Positions 9,042 through 17,427 of a stretch of 64,000 nucleotides of DNA are shown here, in pieces. Source of the stretch: Maribacter sp. MMG018 (GTDB lineage Bacteria; Bacteroidota; Bacteroidia; Flavobacteriales; Flavobacteriaceae). The stretch spans positions 1-64,000 of the forward strand of contig NZ_JAGJEC010000001.1 of NCBI RefSeq assembly GCF_018100785.1, read 5' to 3'. Numbering within the stretch: position 1 is the first letter of the stretch; each line of letters opens with the position of its first letter. Below the pieces are notes generated by a model that did no database searches, was not told where the DNA came from, and was given only the letters and a program-made list of their open reading frames with translations. Made by a program: the position numbers and the translations under genes.

Positions 9042-10133
9042 ATGAAATCCAAAATATCAATTCATACAGCGATAGCGCTTCTACTATTTCTAACTAATTC
9101 TTATGGACAAACAAAAGAAATCGAAATCAAACTTTTTTTGGAAAACTTAAAGCCAAGCAATTTTTCAGGTGCAATTTTGGTAGCACACAACGATAAAATA
9201 ATAGAGAAAAAGGCTTTTGGACTTGCAAGCATTGAATACGGTATCGAAAATAAATTGGATACCAAGTTCAACATTGCCTCGATTACCAAGATGATTACGG
9301 CAGTAGCAACCTTGCAACTTTATGAAAATGAAAAAGTTGGACTAAACGTTCCTATTGGAGAATATTTGCCCAATTATCCAAATAAACTCGTGAGGGATTC
9401 GGTAACAATCCATCAGCTACTGACGCACACATCGGGAAACAACAATTTTTATGTGGGCAACTATTTGCAATCAGATAAAATGAAATACAAGACCATATCC
9501 GATTTCGTTCCGCTGTTCGCCAATGATACGTTACTTTCCAAACCGGGCACAAAATATGATTATAGTGCTTCCGGCTTTGTTCTCCTAGGTTTGATAATTG
9601 AAAAAGTAAGCGGCCAGAATTACTATGACTATGTAAAGGAAAACATTTTCAAACCAGCAGAAATGGAAAATACGGGGGAGTTGGAAATCGATTCAGTCGT
9701 ACAAAACAAAGCTAGTGGATACACTACTTTTTTTGGCGAAAGCGAGATTCCAAAAAGAAACGAATATTACCTTTCAAAAGCATCGCCCGCAGGATTCCAT
9801 TATTCAACCGTTGAAGATTTGTTTAAATTCTCGAAAGCCTTGAGAAACGGTAAATTATTGAAAAAATCAACTGCCGAATTAATGTTCGAGCCAAAAGTAA
9901 AAGGCTATAACACAAATTTGGGATATGGTATAGATATCGACTTGCGTTATAACCAAACAATTCAAGGGCATAGCGGAGGTTGGTATGGTGTACGAGGGGA
10001 ACTTATGGATTTTATGAAAGATAACTATACCGTAGTTATTTTATCAAATATTGACGACAATGGGAAAACGGGTGCTTCAGGAGTGGCTGATTTCTTTAAA
10101 GAATTGATAGCGGAAAAAGAGACCGAAAAATAA
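9042..10133 (+). CDS. Exported class C beta-lactamase-family serine hydrolase
   Basis: Start at ATG 9042 gives a clean signal peptide (MKSKISIHTA, hydrophobic core, then SYGQ); an in-frame ATG at 9009 overlaps the preceding gene. The 363-residue product carries SITK (residues 80-83, nucleophile Ser80), a YSAS block in place of Tyr-x-Asn, and HSGG near the C-terminus. This is the set of the beta-lactamase class C / penicillin-binding-protein-like family (PF00144). Most members are esterases or peptidases rather than resistance enzymes. The cassette arms in front (8415) and behind (10132) match at 10 of 13, supporting a genuine two-gene cassette. Confidence 0.85.
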   Translation: MKSKISIHTAIALLLFLTNSYGQTKEIEIKLFLENLKPSNFSGAILVAHNDKIIEKKAFGLASIEYGIENKLDTKFNIASITKMITAVATLQLYENEKVGLNVPIGEYLPNYPNKLVRDSVTIHQLLTHTSGNNNFYVGNYLQSDKMKYKTISDFVPLFANDTLLSKPGTKYDYSASGFVLLGLIIEKVSGQNYYDYVKENIFKPAEMENTGELEIDSVVQNKASGYTTFFGESEIPKRNEYYLSKASPAGFHYSTVEDLFKFSKALRNGKLLKKSTAELMFEPKVKGYNTNLGYGIDIDLRYNQTIQGHSGGWYGVRGELMDFMKDNYTVVILSNIDDNGKTGASGVADFFKELIAEKETEK

Positions 10134-10368
10134 CGTAGCATAACAACGGCTATAGCAAATAGGGTAATAAGTGCTTAATTTAAAGGCTTGTGTATATTTG
10201 TTAGGTCCCCAAATCTTTTGATTTGGCTTTTAGAAAAACAAGATAAAAACTAAACAATACCCTTTAGCTTCGTCACCAGACGGAAACTGGCCAGCGCGCC
10301 AACTCGCCCACTGCTGTCGCAGACGGCGTGCCTCCGCACTACGCTTAGCCGAGCCGTTAGCCATAATT
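10132..10368 (+). repeat. attC-like site 10 (GC-rich insert)
   Basis: Left arm AACGTAGCATAAC (10132-10144) pairs with the right arm of site 9, two genes upstream, at 10 of 13. Right arm GTTAGCCATAATT (10356-10368). Nested hairpin CCAAATC (10209-10215) with GATTTGG (10220-10226). It carries the same GC-rich module as site 9 (near 10265-10335). Confidence 0.8.
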
Positions 10369-10478
10369 ATAAAAAAACATTGAATCCAAGCATTCAGGCA
10401 ACGATTTTAAAACTTTAAACGTCTATATAAGTAGAGGTTTGAATTATTAAGCCTAAACAATTAATAAAACATCTTTAT

Positions 10479-11315
10479 ATGAAAAACTATGTAATTTTAT
10501 CAATGGCATTTCTGTTTTTAAATTGTATTAAAGCACAAGAAAAGTCAAATATTAAAGAAGTCTTACTTGTTGGGACATTTCATTACAATAATCCTGGTGC
10601 AGATGTTGCCAAAACCAAATCTTTTGATATTCTAAAAAAAGAATCACAAAATGAATTGAAAAAAATATCGAAAAATATTAAAGCATATAACCCCACTAAA
10701 ATATTTGTAGAATGGCCTTATGACGAACAAAAGGAATTAGATTCTCTTTATCAAATTTATACAAAAGGTAATTATTTCAAAAACGATAGTCTTTCGAACT
10801 TTTATTTAAAAAATGAAATTTTTCAATTAGCATTCAGAATCGCAAAAGAAAATGACTTAAAAAAAATATACGCAATAGACTATTCCACCTCATTTCCATT
10901 TGAAGATGTTATGAAAGAAATTGAAAATAACAACCAATCTGAATTAAAGACAAGGATTGAAAATGGAATTTCCAAATTTACCACTGATTTTGACAATAAA
11001 ATTGAATCAGGACTTTCACTTACTGAACTTACTTATTTTGTAAATAGTCAAGAAATGCGAAAATTTTCAAATGACTTTCATAATAATTTAATGCTTTTAG
11101 CAGGTGGAACAAAAGATTTTTCCGGGCCTTTATTAACATCGGAATGGTTTAAAAGAAATCTATATATGTGGTCGTTAATTCAAAAAAACACAGAAGAATC
11201 TGACGAAAGAATTATGGTTTTGGCTGGTTTGAGCCACGTCGCAATGTTTGAATTATTTGTAAGAGAAAATGACAATTGGAAAGTCAAAGAATTAAAGCAA
11301 GTTATGGAAAAATAA
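10479..11315 (+). CDS. Exported DUF5694-family protein
   Basis: The 278-residue protein starts with a signal peptide ending near KAQ and continues with 'EVLLVGTFHYNNPGADVA' and 'YNPTKIFVEWPYDEQ'. Two further blocks follow: 'NDLKKIYAIDYS', and 'RIMVLAGLSHVAMFELFV' near the C-terminus. These Gly-x-FH, Pro-Thr-Lys-Ile-x-x-Glu and Gly-x-x-His blocks are those of DUF5694, whose fold is probably related to TraB/ChaN-like proteins. The function is unknown. A 110-base A+T-rich leader separates the GTT arm (10356-10368) from ATG 10479, longer than in most cassettes. I found no strong TAnnTTTG box in it, so the roughly 340-base gap here holds only site 10 and this leader. Confidence 0.78.
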   Translation: MKNYVILSMAFLFLNCIKAQEKSNIKEVLLVGTFHYNNPGADVAKTKSFDILKKESQNELKKISKNIKAYNPTKIFVEWPYDEQKELDSLYQIYTKGNYFKNDSLSNFYLKNEIFQLAFRIAKENDLKKIYAIDYSTSFPFEDVMKEIENNNQSELKTRIENGISKFTTDFDNKIESGLSLTELTYFVNSQEMRKFSNDFHNNLMLLAGGTKDFSGPLLTSEWFKRNLYMWSLIQKNTEESDERIMVLAGLSHVAMFELFVRENDNWKVKELKQVMEK

Positions 11316-11457
11316 CTATGGCTAACACCGTATATAATTTATTGCTAGTTCTAGCCCACTTACAAAAATCCTCTCGGATATTCTATTCGGTTTTTATTTG
11401 TCAACTTAGTTGTTTAACCACGCAACAAACCATATCACCGATCCGTTAGCCATTATT
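11314..11457 (+). repeat. attC-like site 11
   Basis: Left arm AACTATGGCTAAC (11314-11326) matches the right arm of site 10 at 12 of 13. Right arm GTTAGCCATTATT (11445-11457). Inner stem TATATAATTTATTGC with GCAACAAACCATATCA. Confidence 0.85.
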
Positions 11458-11468
11458 AAACAAACTAA

Positions 11469-12110
11469 ATGAAATTTAAAATAGTTTTTAGCATTTTATT
11501 GTTGGTCATTATTATAGGTGGATATTTTATTTTCAATTCTATTAGAGGAGATATTTTAAATAAAAAAGATTTAGGATGGCAACCTTATATGGTTGGAGAT
11601 GAATTAGTCTTTGAATCAAACTTTGGACAAATAGATAAAATTATAGTTACAGAAATTTATAAATCAGAGCTGCCAGCTATTCCTTTTTCAATTATTCCAA
11701 AAGAAGTTATTGAGGTTAGAATTCAAAGAAAACTTATTAAGCTACCTAAAAATAAAGATGATTCATACAATAAATATGATTACAATGAAAAAGGGATTCA
11801 TAATACATCAACTATCTTATTGACATTAGATGCTAATGATTATTTTGGCGGAAAGAAATATGAAAAAAGTTTAGAATATTGGGTGCCTCTTGGAGTTTCT
11901 AAACAAAAAATAAAAGACCTAAATGCACTTTCAGAAAAAAACAGAGAAATCGTACTTAAAGAAAAAAATAAATATTATACAACTTATGAAATTATAAATA
12001 AACAATATGGAATCATAAGTTATGGTAGTAATGACAAAAATTGGAATTTGAAAAAATTTATGAGAAACGGCAAAAATATTTATAAAAAAACAATGGCTAA
12101 TACCCTATAA
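11469..12110 (+). CDS. Membrane-anchored protein of unknown function
   Basis: A 213-residue protein with one N-terminal hydrophobic helix (residues 4-23) and a soluble, Lys-rich remainder with alternating charged and aromatic residues. No family is recognised. The frame runs through the AAC arm of site 12, so the last six residues (TMANTL) and the stop at 12108-12110 are encoded by the palindrome. The original stop may have been lost, or the arm may double as coding sequence. ATG 11469 lies 11 bases after the GTT arm. Confidence 0.7.
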   Translation: MKFKIVFSILLLVIIIGGYFIFNSIRGDILNKKDLGWQPYMVGDELVFESNFGQIDKIIVTEIYKSELPAIPFSIIPKEVIEVRIQRKLIKLPKNKDDSYNKYDYNEKGIHNTSTILLTLDANDYFGGKKYEKSLEYWVPLGVSKQKIKDLNALSEKNREIVLKEKNKYYTTYEIINKQYGIISYGSNDKNWNLKKFMRNGKNIYKKTMANTL

Positions 12111-12231
12111 AATTAATTGCTGGTTTTGGCTTATTTACGAAAGTCCTTGCGGACTTTCTATTCGGTTTTTATTTACTGAATTAGGTATTTAGACTACGCA
12201 ACTAATCATACACGTAACGTTAGCAATAAAA
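12089..12231 (+). repeat. attC-like site 12
   Basis: Left arm AACAATGGCTAAT (12089-12101) matches the right arm of site 11 at 11 of 13; the core here reads AAT instead of AAC. Right arm GTTAGCAATAAAA (12219-12231). Inner stem ATAAAATTAATTGC with GCAACTAATCATAC. Confidence 0.8.
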
Positions 12232-12257
12232 AAAAGTAAATACGAATTATGCACAAA

Positions 12258-13139
12258 ATGAAAACAATTTATTCGGCAACATTATTAATTATTGGTTTAT
12301 TTTTTATTCACTCGTGTAGTGAAGATGATAATTGTACAGAACAAACTTGGTATCGAGATGCTGATGGAGATGGATTTGGAGATTCAAATAATGCCATACA
12401 ATCTTGTACAATGCCAATTGGTTATGTGGATAATGATAATGACTTTGATGACAACAACTCTTCCGCCTACCCAGACGCTATTGAAGTATGTAACGGGATA
12501 GATGATAATGGAGACGGAACAATTGACGAAAACCCAACCGATTGTGGCTCTGGACAAGTTTGTGAAAATGGTTCATGTGTAACGGCTATTACCTATTATA
12601 AAGATAGTGACGGAGATTCGTTTGGTAATCCAAATGATTCAATTGTAGCTGGTACTACCGCCCCTTTGAACTACGTTATTGATAATACCGATTGTAATGA
12701 TCAAGATGCATCTATTAACCCTGATGCAGTTGAAAACATCTCTGACGGAGTTGATAATAATTGTAATGGTGATGTTGATGAACTAGACATTCTAGGCAAG
12801 AAATGGTTTTTTCAAAGACATGAATCAACAAGTTGTTCGAACGGAGGGTCTCTTGGTGGAGGTGCACCTTATGAATTCAGTTTTTTAGAAGACAATACAG
12901 TTGATTTTACAGAACCGGGTAGTCTAACTTCATCTTCATACACTATAACTGAAAATAATTTAACTCTTGAAATGATATATACAACACAAGTTCGAAGATA
13001 TAAATTTGTTGGAACTTATACCTACTCTGAAAACAATCAGAATTTTACGGGAACCTTTATTTATTACTCTTATGAAGGTTTAGAACCTGACGCTGAAATT
13101 CTTTCCAGTTGTGAAGGACCAACCGATATATTTCAATAA
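12258..13139 (+). CDS. Lipoprotein with MopE-like metal-binding repeats
   Basis: ATG 12258 (another ATG at 12249) begins a lipoprotein leader ending FFIHSC. Two copies of a Cys/Asp-rich module follow. Each has a WYRDADGDGFG- or YYKDSDGDSFG-type Ca-binding loop, then a 'YV-D-D-x-D-D' segment and a 'CNGIDDNGDGTIDE' or 'VDNNCNGDVDE' loop. This is the MopE / PF11617 putative metal-binding motif, common in surface proteins. The first copy has Phe where the second keeps Cys in the C/F-D-D loop. The last 100 residues form a lipocalin-like beta region. Single-gene cassette, probably anchored at the outer membrane. Confidence 0.82.
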   Translation: MKTIYSATLLIIGLFFIHSCSEDDNCTEQTWYRDADGDGFGDSNNAIQSCTMPIGYVDNDNDFDDNNSSAYPDAIEVCNGIDDNGDGTIDENPTDCGSGQVCENGSCVTAITYYKDSDGDSFGNPNDSIVAGTTAPLNYVIDNTDCNDQDASINPDAVENISDGVDNNCNGDVDELDILGKKWFFQRHESTSCSNGGSLGGGAPYEFSFLEDNTVDFTEPGSLTSSSYTITENNLTLEMIYTTQVRRYKFVGTYTYSENNQNFTGTFIYYSYEGLEPDAEILSSCEGPTDIFQ

Positions 13140-13519
13140 GTATTTAAAAGAAGAGATTTAATCTTAAAACGTAAATGTCCGATTATATAATTTTGCAGAA
13201 ATAGCATACAACATCTATCAAGCGACAGTAAATAAGATTTATTCAAGTAATCTAGTGTCTAAATCTTCTCTACATGTTAACATAAGTATTGCTAACACAA
13301 ACTATAAAGAATATGGGCTTCTGGCATAATCAGAAGGTTTGCGTATTTTTATAATGACCGCAAAATTGAAAATTACGCACCAGCGAAATATTCAAAATTT
13401 GCTTTGGACAGGAAAAAGTAAATCAAAACTAAAAGATTTCGCTGTGTGTGGCAGAAAACAAACATTAGTTTGCCCCCCGTACTGTTCATAGCCACACCGT
13501 TGTGCAACATAAAAAAATC
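13140..13519 (+). other. Gene-free stretch holding 144 bases of unexplained sequence plus site 13
   Basis: Between the MopE-like gene and the AAC arm of site 13 lie 144 A+T-rich bases (13140-13283) that most other cassettes lack. They contain a weak TAATTTTG box (13188-13195) without a matching -33 element, and no convincing open reading frame. They may be the remnant of a second gene or a 3' leader. The remainder of the stretch is site 13. Confidence 0.45.
13284..13511 (+). repeat. attC-like site 13 (long class)
   Basis: Left arm AAGTATTGCTAAC (13284-13296) matches the right arm of site 12 at 10 of 13. Right arm GTTGTGCAACATA (13499-13511). Long nested hairpin GCAAAATTGAA (13360-13370) with TTCAAAATTTGC (13391-13402), a compensated variant of the one in site 9. 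Confidence 0.82.
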
Positions 13520-15052
13520 ATGATAAGATTTAGCCTTTTAATAGTATTATATTCTTTTCTCGTTTCCTGTCAAAATGAGAAAGTGGAAAACAAATTCAAA
13601 GGCAAGAATTACCTACAAATTGATAATAATAGAATAGCAGCTGAGTGGGAACCGGTTAAAGGAGTAATGTTCGTATGGCCTCCAGTAATTTCTAAAGAAC
13701 TCATTATTGAATTTGCAAAGGACACGCACATTTATCTTTATGTAGATGGACAAGAAGGGGAAATTGAAGCCAAAGAATGGTTTAAAAAATGGGAATTAGA
13801 CCATCAAAATATAACTTTTATTAATCTAAAAACGAATTGGGAAGTCACCCCTAGAGATTGGGGACCAAGTGCTGTTTTTACAAATAAAGGAGAAGTTAAA
13901 ATTACCGATGGTCAGTATAAATATGGAAGCCCATCTACAGATATGGTTTGCAATGATTCACTTGAATTTCACATAAATAGCAGTACTGGAAAAATTTACA
14001 AAAGTATTCATGTAGATACGGCCATAGTAACTATTGGAAATAAAATTGGACTTGAAGTAATTGATGTTCCCTTTGCAAATACTGGAGGCAATGTACTAAC
14101 TGATGGTTTAGGCACCGCGTTTTCCACGTGTGCTTTACTGACAGAAAATAGATATAATGGTGTAAGCAATAATGAGTTTTTTAGGTTAAACGATTCAATC
14201 CTTGGACTCTCAACTTATCATATCATTTCAAATTTTGATGAAATGGGCATCCAACATATTGATTGTCTTCTGAAGCTTATTGATGAAGAAACCATTTTAG
14301 TTGCTGAACCACCGGTAGACCATAAATTATATAAAATATATGATAACATTGTTAAGAATGAATTATCGAATTTGAAAACAGTATATAATCGTCCATATAC
14401 AATTCATAGGATCAAAACCGGAGTTTATTATGAAGATGAAGAAGCTGCTTATCTATCAGCATATACCAATTCGATTATTCTTAACAAGAATGTATATGTT
14501 CCATTGTTCGGTATTAAAGAAGATTCTTTAGCGTTAAAAACGTGGAAGTCTATAATGCCTGGCTATACTATCAAAGGATTTGATTATGTATTGGAAGACC
14601 AACCGATTAAATCTAAATATCATTTTGAGGGTTTTGATGAATTAGGTGTAAAAACTGGATGGCTGTATGAGGATGCCATCCATTGCCGAACAAAAGCGAT
14701 ATGGGATGAAAACAAAATACTTATATCCGTTAAAAAAGTCTTACCCGAAATTAACGTAAACCAAGAAGCTATTCTTTATGCAACTATTATTGACTATGGA
14801 AAAGAAGGCTTGTCCACAAAAGAAGTATTTCTTAACTGGAGGATAAAAGGTCAAACTAATTGGAACAGAATAACAATGGACATGGATAACAACCCCAATC
14901 ATTGGAAGGCTAAATTTATAGAGGGAAGTGAAGGAATGGAAATAGAGTACTATATAGAAGTAAAAGCGAATACTGGAGAAACTCAAACAAGACCTATAAC
15001 TGCACCAAAAGGATATTATGAATTTAAATACGTTGCACAACAGAGTATATAA
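13520..15052 (+). CDS. PPAD-like peptidylarginine/agmatine deiminase lipoprotein
   Basis: ATG 13520 starts a lipoprotein leader (MIRFSLLIVL, then VSC); the upstream in-frame GTG at 13502 lies inside the palindrome. The 510-residue protein belongs to the Porphyromonas-type peptidylarginine deiminase / agmatine deiminase family (PF04371). It has AEWEP near the start, RDWGP with Asp113, TGGNVLTDG, IQHID with His246 and Asp248, and IHC with the likely catalytic Cys389. About 100 C-terminal residues form an Ig-like domain, as in PPAD. Members hydrolyse guanidinium groups of arginine residues or agmatine. The exported location and Ig domain favour protein or peptide substrates, but this is inference. 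The frame ends inside site 14. Confidence 0.83.
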   Translation: MIRFSLLIVLYSFLVSCQNEKVENKFKGKNYLQIDNNRIAAEWEPVKGVMFVWPPVISKELIIEFAKDTHIYLYVDGQEGEIEAKEWFKKWELDHQNITFINLKTNWEVTPRDWGPSAVFTNKGEVKITDGQYKYGSPSTDMVCNDSLEFHINSSTGKIYKSIHVDTAIVTIGNKIGLEVIDVPFANTGGNVLTDGLGTAFSTCALLTENRYNGVSNNEFFRLNDSILGLSTYHIISNFDEMGIQHIDCLLKLIDEETILVAEPPVDHKLYKIYDNIVKNELSNLKTVYNRPYTIHRIKTGVYYEDEEAAYLSAYTNSIILNKNVYVPLFGIKEDSLALKTWKSIMPGYTIKGFDYVLEDQPIKSKYHFEGFDELGVKTGWLYEDAIHCRTKAIWDENKILISVKKVLPEINVNQEAILYATIIDYGKEGLSTKEVFLNWRIKGQTNWNRITMDMDNNPNHWKAKFIEGSEGMEIEYYIEVKANTGETQTRPITAPKGYYEFKYVAQQSI

Positions 15053-15107
15053 GTAATAGCTTCCAGACGTCAGCTACTACTCATATACATAGACGTTGGC
15101 ATTAATT
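15029..15107 (+). repeat. attC-like site 14 (short, 79 bp)
   Basis: Left arm TACGTTGCACAAC (15029-15041) matches the right arm of site 13 at 12 of 13 and encodes the end of the deiminase. Right arm GTTGGCATTAATT (15095-15107). Simple hairpin AGTATATAAGTAATAGC with GCTACTACTCATATAC and no nested hairpin. Confidence 0.85.
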
Positions 15108-15167
15108 ATGAAATTGCAACATTCAAAAAAGATTGTCGTCTTTCCAAAACTAAAGAACAATCACATT

Positions 15168-16376
15168 ATGAATAAAATGAAATTTAGTTTAATTGCTATT
15201 ACAATTGTTGCATTATCATCTTGCCAATCAAATAAGAAAAAAGAAATTACAAACGACTTAAAAGAGAAAGAAACCTCTATTCAACAAAGGGTCGAAAGTA
15301 ACATTTATAAAATAGACGAAAATAACAAAAATGATTCGACAGCCACGACCATTGAATCAAGAATGGAAGCTCTAAAAATTCCAGGAGTTAGTATAACTGT
15401 TTTCGACAACAATAAAATCCTATGGTCAAAAGGTTATGGTAAAAAAAATAAAGAAACAGGAGAAGACGTAAACGAGAACACTCTCTTCCAAGCAGCATCA
15501 ATTTCTAAACCAATCGCAAGTGTTGCCGCATTTAAATTGATAGAAGAAAACAAAATTTCTCTTAATGAAGATGTTAACTCAAAATTAAAAAGGTGGCAAG
15601 TTCCAAATAATGAATTTACCAAAATAGAAAAAGTGACACCAAGTAGAATAATGAGTCATACTTCTGGTTTAGGCACATCTGGCTTTCAAGGCTATAATAA
15701 AAAAGATTCAATCCCAACATTAATAGAAATATTACAAGGAAGTGAAATGACAAATTCTGAGCCTGTACGTGTTATTCAAAAGCCCGGAGAATCTGAATTA
15801 TATTCAGGTGGTGGAATGGAAGTGTTGCAAATGTTAATGGAGGATGTAACTGGAGAAGAATTTGCCCAACTACTAAACATTTTAGTTCTTAAACCAACTG
15901 AAATGATTAACAGTTCCTTTGCTTACCCGCTTCCTGAAAAGTTGGGCAGTTTAACAGCTAATGGTTATGATGAAAACGGGAACGTTATAAATGGAGGCTA
16001 TCGTATCTATCCCGAAAAAGCAGCGGCAGGACTTTGGACCAATCCAACGGATTTAGCCCATTTTATGATAGCGTTGGGGAAATCATATCGAGGAGAAGAC
16101 AATCGCTTATTAAGTCAAGAATCGGCGAAGACAATGATGACTAGAGTACCAAATGCAGGCGGAATTGGAATAGGTATAGACGGAGAAGGAAAAGCCTTTC
16201 GTTTTAGACACACGGGAGGAAACGCAGGATTTGTTTGTTATGCAGTCTCTTTTGCCGACACGGGACGTGGAGCGGTCATTATGACAAACTCGGATAACGG
16301 TTTTCCTTTGATTCACGAAATAATAAGAGCCATTTCAAGAGAATATAATTGGCCAGCAATGTGGATGCGTGAGTAA
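15168..16376 (+). CDS. Class C beta-lactamase-family lipoprotein
   Basis: ATG 15168 is favoured because it directly precedes a lipoprotein signal (KFSLIAITIVALSSC). Earlier in-frame starts at 15096 (inside the palindrome) and 15108 would place 20-24 residues in front of it. The 402-residue product has SISK (residues 111-114), a YSGG block at the Tyr site, and HTGG (residues 348-351), so the PF00144 active site is complete except for the usual Asn after Tyr-Ser. It is likely a lipid-anchored esterase or peptidase acting in the periplasm. It is one of three PF00144 genes in this array and not closely similar to the other two by eye. Confidence 0.85.
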   Translation: MNKMKFSLIAITIVALSSCQSNKKKEITNDLKEKETSIQQRVESNIYKIDENNKNDSTATTIESRMEALKIPGVSITVFDNNKILWSKGYGKKNKETGEDVNENTLFQAASISKPIASVAAFKLIEENKISLNEDVNSKLKRWQVPNNEFTKIEKVTPSRIMSHTSGLGTSGFQGYNKKDSIPTLIEILQGSEMTNSEPVRVIQKPGESELYSGGGMEVLQMLMEDVTGEEFAQLLNILVLKPTEMINSSFAYPLPEKLGSLTANGYDENGNVINGGYRIYPEKAAAGLWTNPTDLAHFMIALGKSYRGEDNRLLSQESAKTMMTRVPNAGGIGIGIDGEGKAFRFRHTGGNAGFVCYAVSFADTGRGAVIMTNSDNGFPLIHEIIRAISREYNWPAMWMRE

Positions 16377-16402
16377 AGAAAAAGAATTGAATCGAAAAAA
16401 AT

Positions 16403-16544
16403 AACTAATGCCAACAATGACTATAAGTAATTGCTTTTTATCGCCAACTTCTGAAAATCCTAGCGGATTATCAGTTTGGCGTGTACTTGCAAAGTTAACA
16501 GCAAACCCATGCAACTAAGCATAGCCAAACCATTGTAAGCAATT
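16403..16544 (+). repeat. attC-like site 15
   Basis: Left arm AACTAATGCCAAC (16403-16415) matches the right arm of site 14 at 12 of 13. Right arm ATTGTAAGCAATT (16532-16544) has ATT in place of the core GTT. Inner stem GACTATAAGTAATTGC with GCAACTAAGCATAGCC. Confidence 0.82.
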
Positions 16545-16556
16545 AAAACAAACGTC

Positions 16557-17366
16557 CTGCTTAAAGAATATTCCATATCAGACATTATAATATCCAATCC
16601 AAAAGAAAAATTTTTCTACGTTGGAACTTTTGAGGGAACAGAAGACCCAAATGTAGAATGGCCACATAGGCACGATTTTTATTCACTTGTTTGGTTCAAA
16701 AAAAGTACAGGAATCAATGTAATTGACTTTTCGGAATATGAAATCAAACACAACAGGCTTTTCTTGATGCGACCCAAACAGGTTCATAATTGGTCCTATT
16801 CCAAAAACTCGAATGGTTATATTATCGTTTTTGACAAGCATTTTTTAAAAGAAACAACAGATTTTGTAGACGACCCTTTTTTTGATTTATCCGACAAAAA
16901 CACACAATTTCTAAAACCTTTATTTGAAAATCTTATCGAAGAGTTCAATATAAATGACAAATTGAGCGAAAAAACAATCGTGCAAGGAATTCAGTACTTG
17001 TTACTTCAACTAAAAAGGTTATCAAATGAAAATCCTAAAAACAAGGAAATCAAACCAAAAACTATTTTAGAGTTTTCAAAGTTAGTATCAGACAATATTT
17101 GCGAAAATATTTCTGTAAACGAATATGCGTCAAAATTAAATTTGAGCGTTGATAAACTCAACGAAATCTGCAAAGAAAATTATGGACAAAGTCCTAAAAC
17201 AATCATTTTGGAAAAGAAAATAACGGAAGCCAAACGATTGCTTTATTTCACTGATCTATCGGTAAAGGAAATCGCATTTCGATTAGGATTTGAGGATAGT
17301 TCATATTTTTCAAGAATATTCAAACAGAAAGCAAACCTTTCGCCCACCGAATTTAAAAGTGCCTGA
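16557..17366 (+). CDS. AraC-family regulator without a standard start codon
   Basis: The frame is open from just after a TAA at 16535-16537. It encodes a recognisable N-terminal cupin-like effector domain (VEWPHRHDFYSLVWF, then LMRPKQVHNW) and a C-terminal pair of helix-turn-helix motifs (KLNLSVDKLNEIC; IAFRLGFEDSSYFSRIFKQK). The full-length domain needs residues encoded upstream of TTG 16764, yet no ATG, GTG or TTG exists there. The coordinates use CTG 16557. A GTC three bases before it could be a mutated GTG. Translation may use a rare codon, or the gene lost its start. It shares the cassette with the CMD gene, which it may regulate. Confidence 0.72.
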   Translation: MLKEYSISDIIISNPKEKFFYVGTFEGTEDPNVEWPHRHDFYSLVWFKKSTGINVIDFSEYEIKHNRLFLMRPKQVHNWSYSKNSNGYIIVFDKHFLKETTDFVDDPFFDLSDKNTQFLKPLFENLIEEFNINDKLSEKTIVQGIQYLLLQLKRLSNENPKNKEIKPKTILEFSKLVSDNICENISVNEYASKLNLSVDKLNEICKENYGQSPKTIILEKKITEAKRLLYFTDLSVKEIAFRLGFEDSSYFSRIFKQKANLSPTEFKSA

Positions 17367-17407
17367 AAATCTGGAAAAAGTCCTGTAAGCAAACTTCTTT
17401 CACCCCC

Positions 17408-17415
17408 TATTTTTG
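17408..17415 (+). promoter_or_regulatory. Possible -7 box inside a cassette
   Basis: TATTTTTG fits the Bacteroidota TAnnTTTG box and lies 12 bases before ATG 17428. No TTTG is found 19-21 bases upstream. If used, the transcript would be nearly leaderless. It may give the CMD gene its own promoter within the two-gene cassette. Confidence 0.35.
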
Positions 17416-17427
17416 CCTAAAAACAGA

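Noticed and set aside
12292-12501. 69-residue ORF overlapping the MopE-like gene
   Set aside because: Out-of-frame shadow of a repetitive Asp-rich coding region.
15168-16376. Antibiotic-resistance beta-lactamase
   Set aside because: PF00144 motifs are shared with many esterases and peptidases; nothing in the sequence points to beta-lactam hydrolysis.
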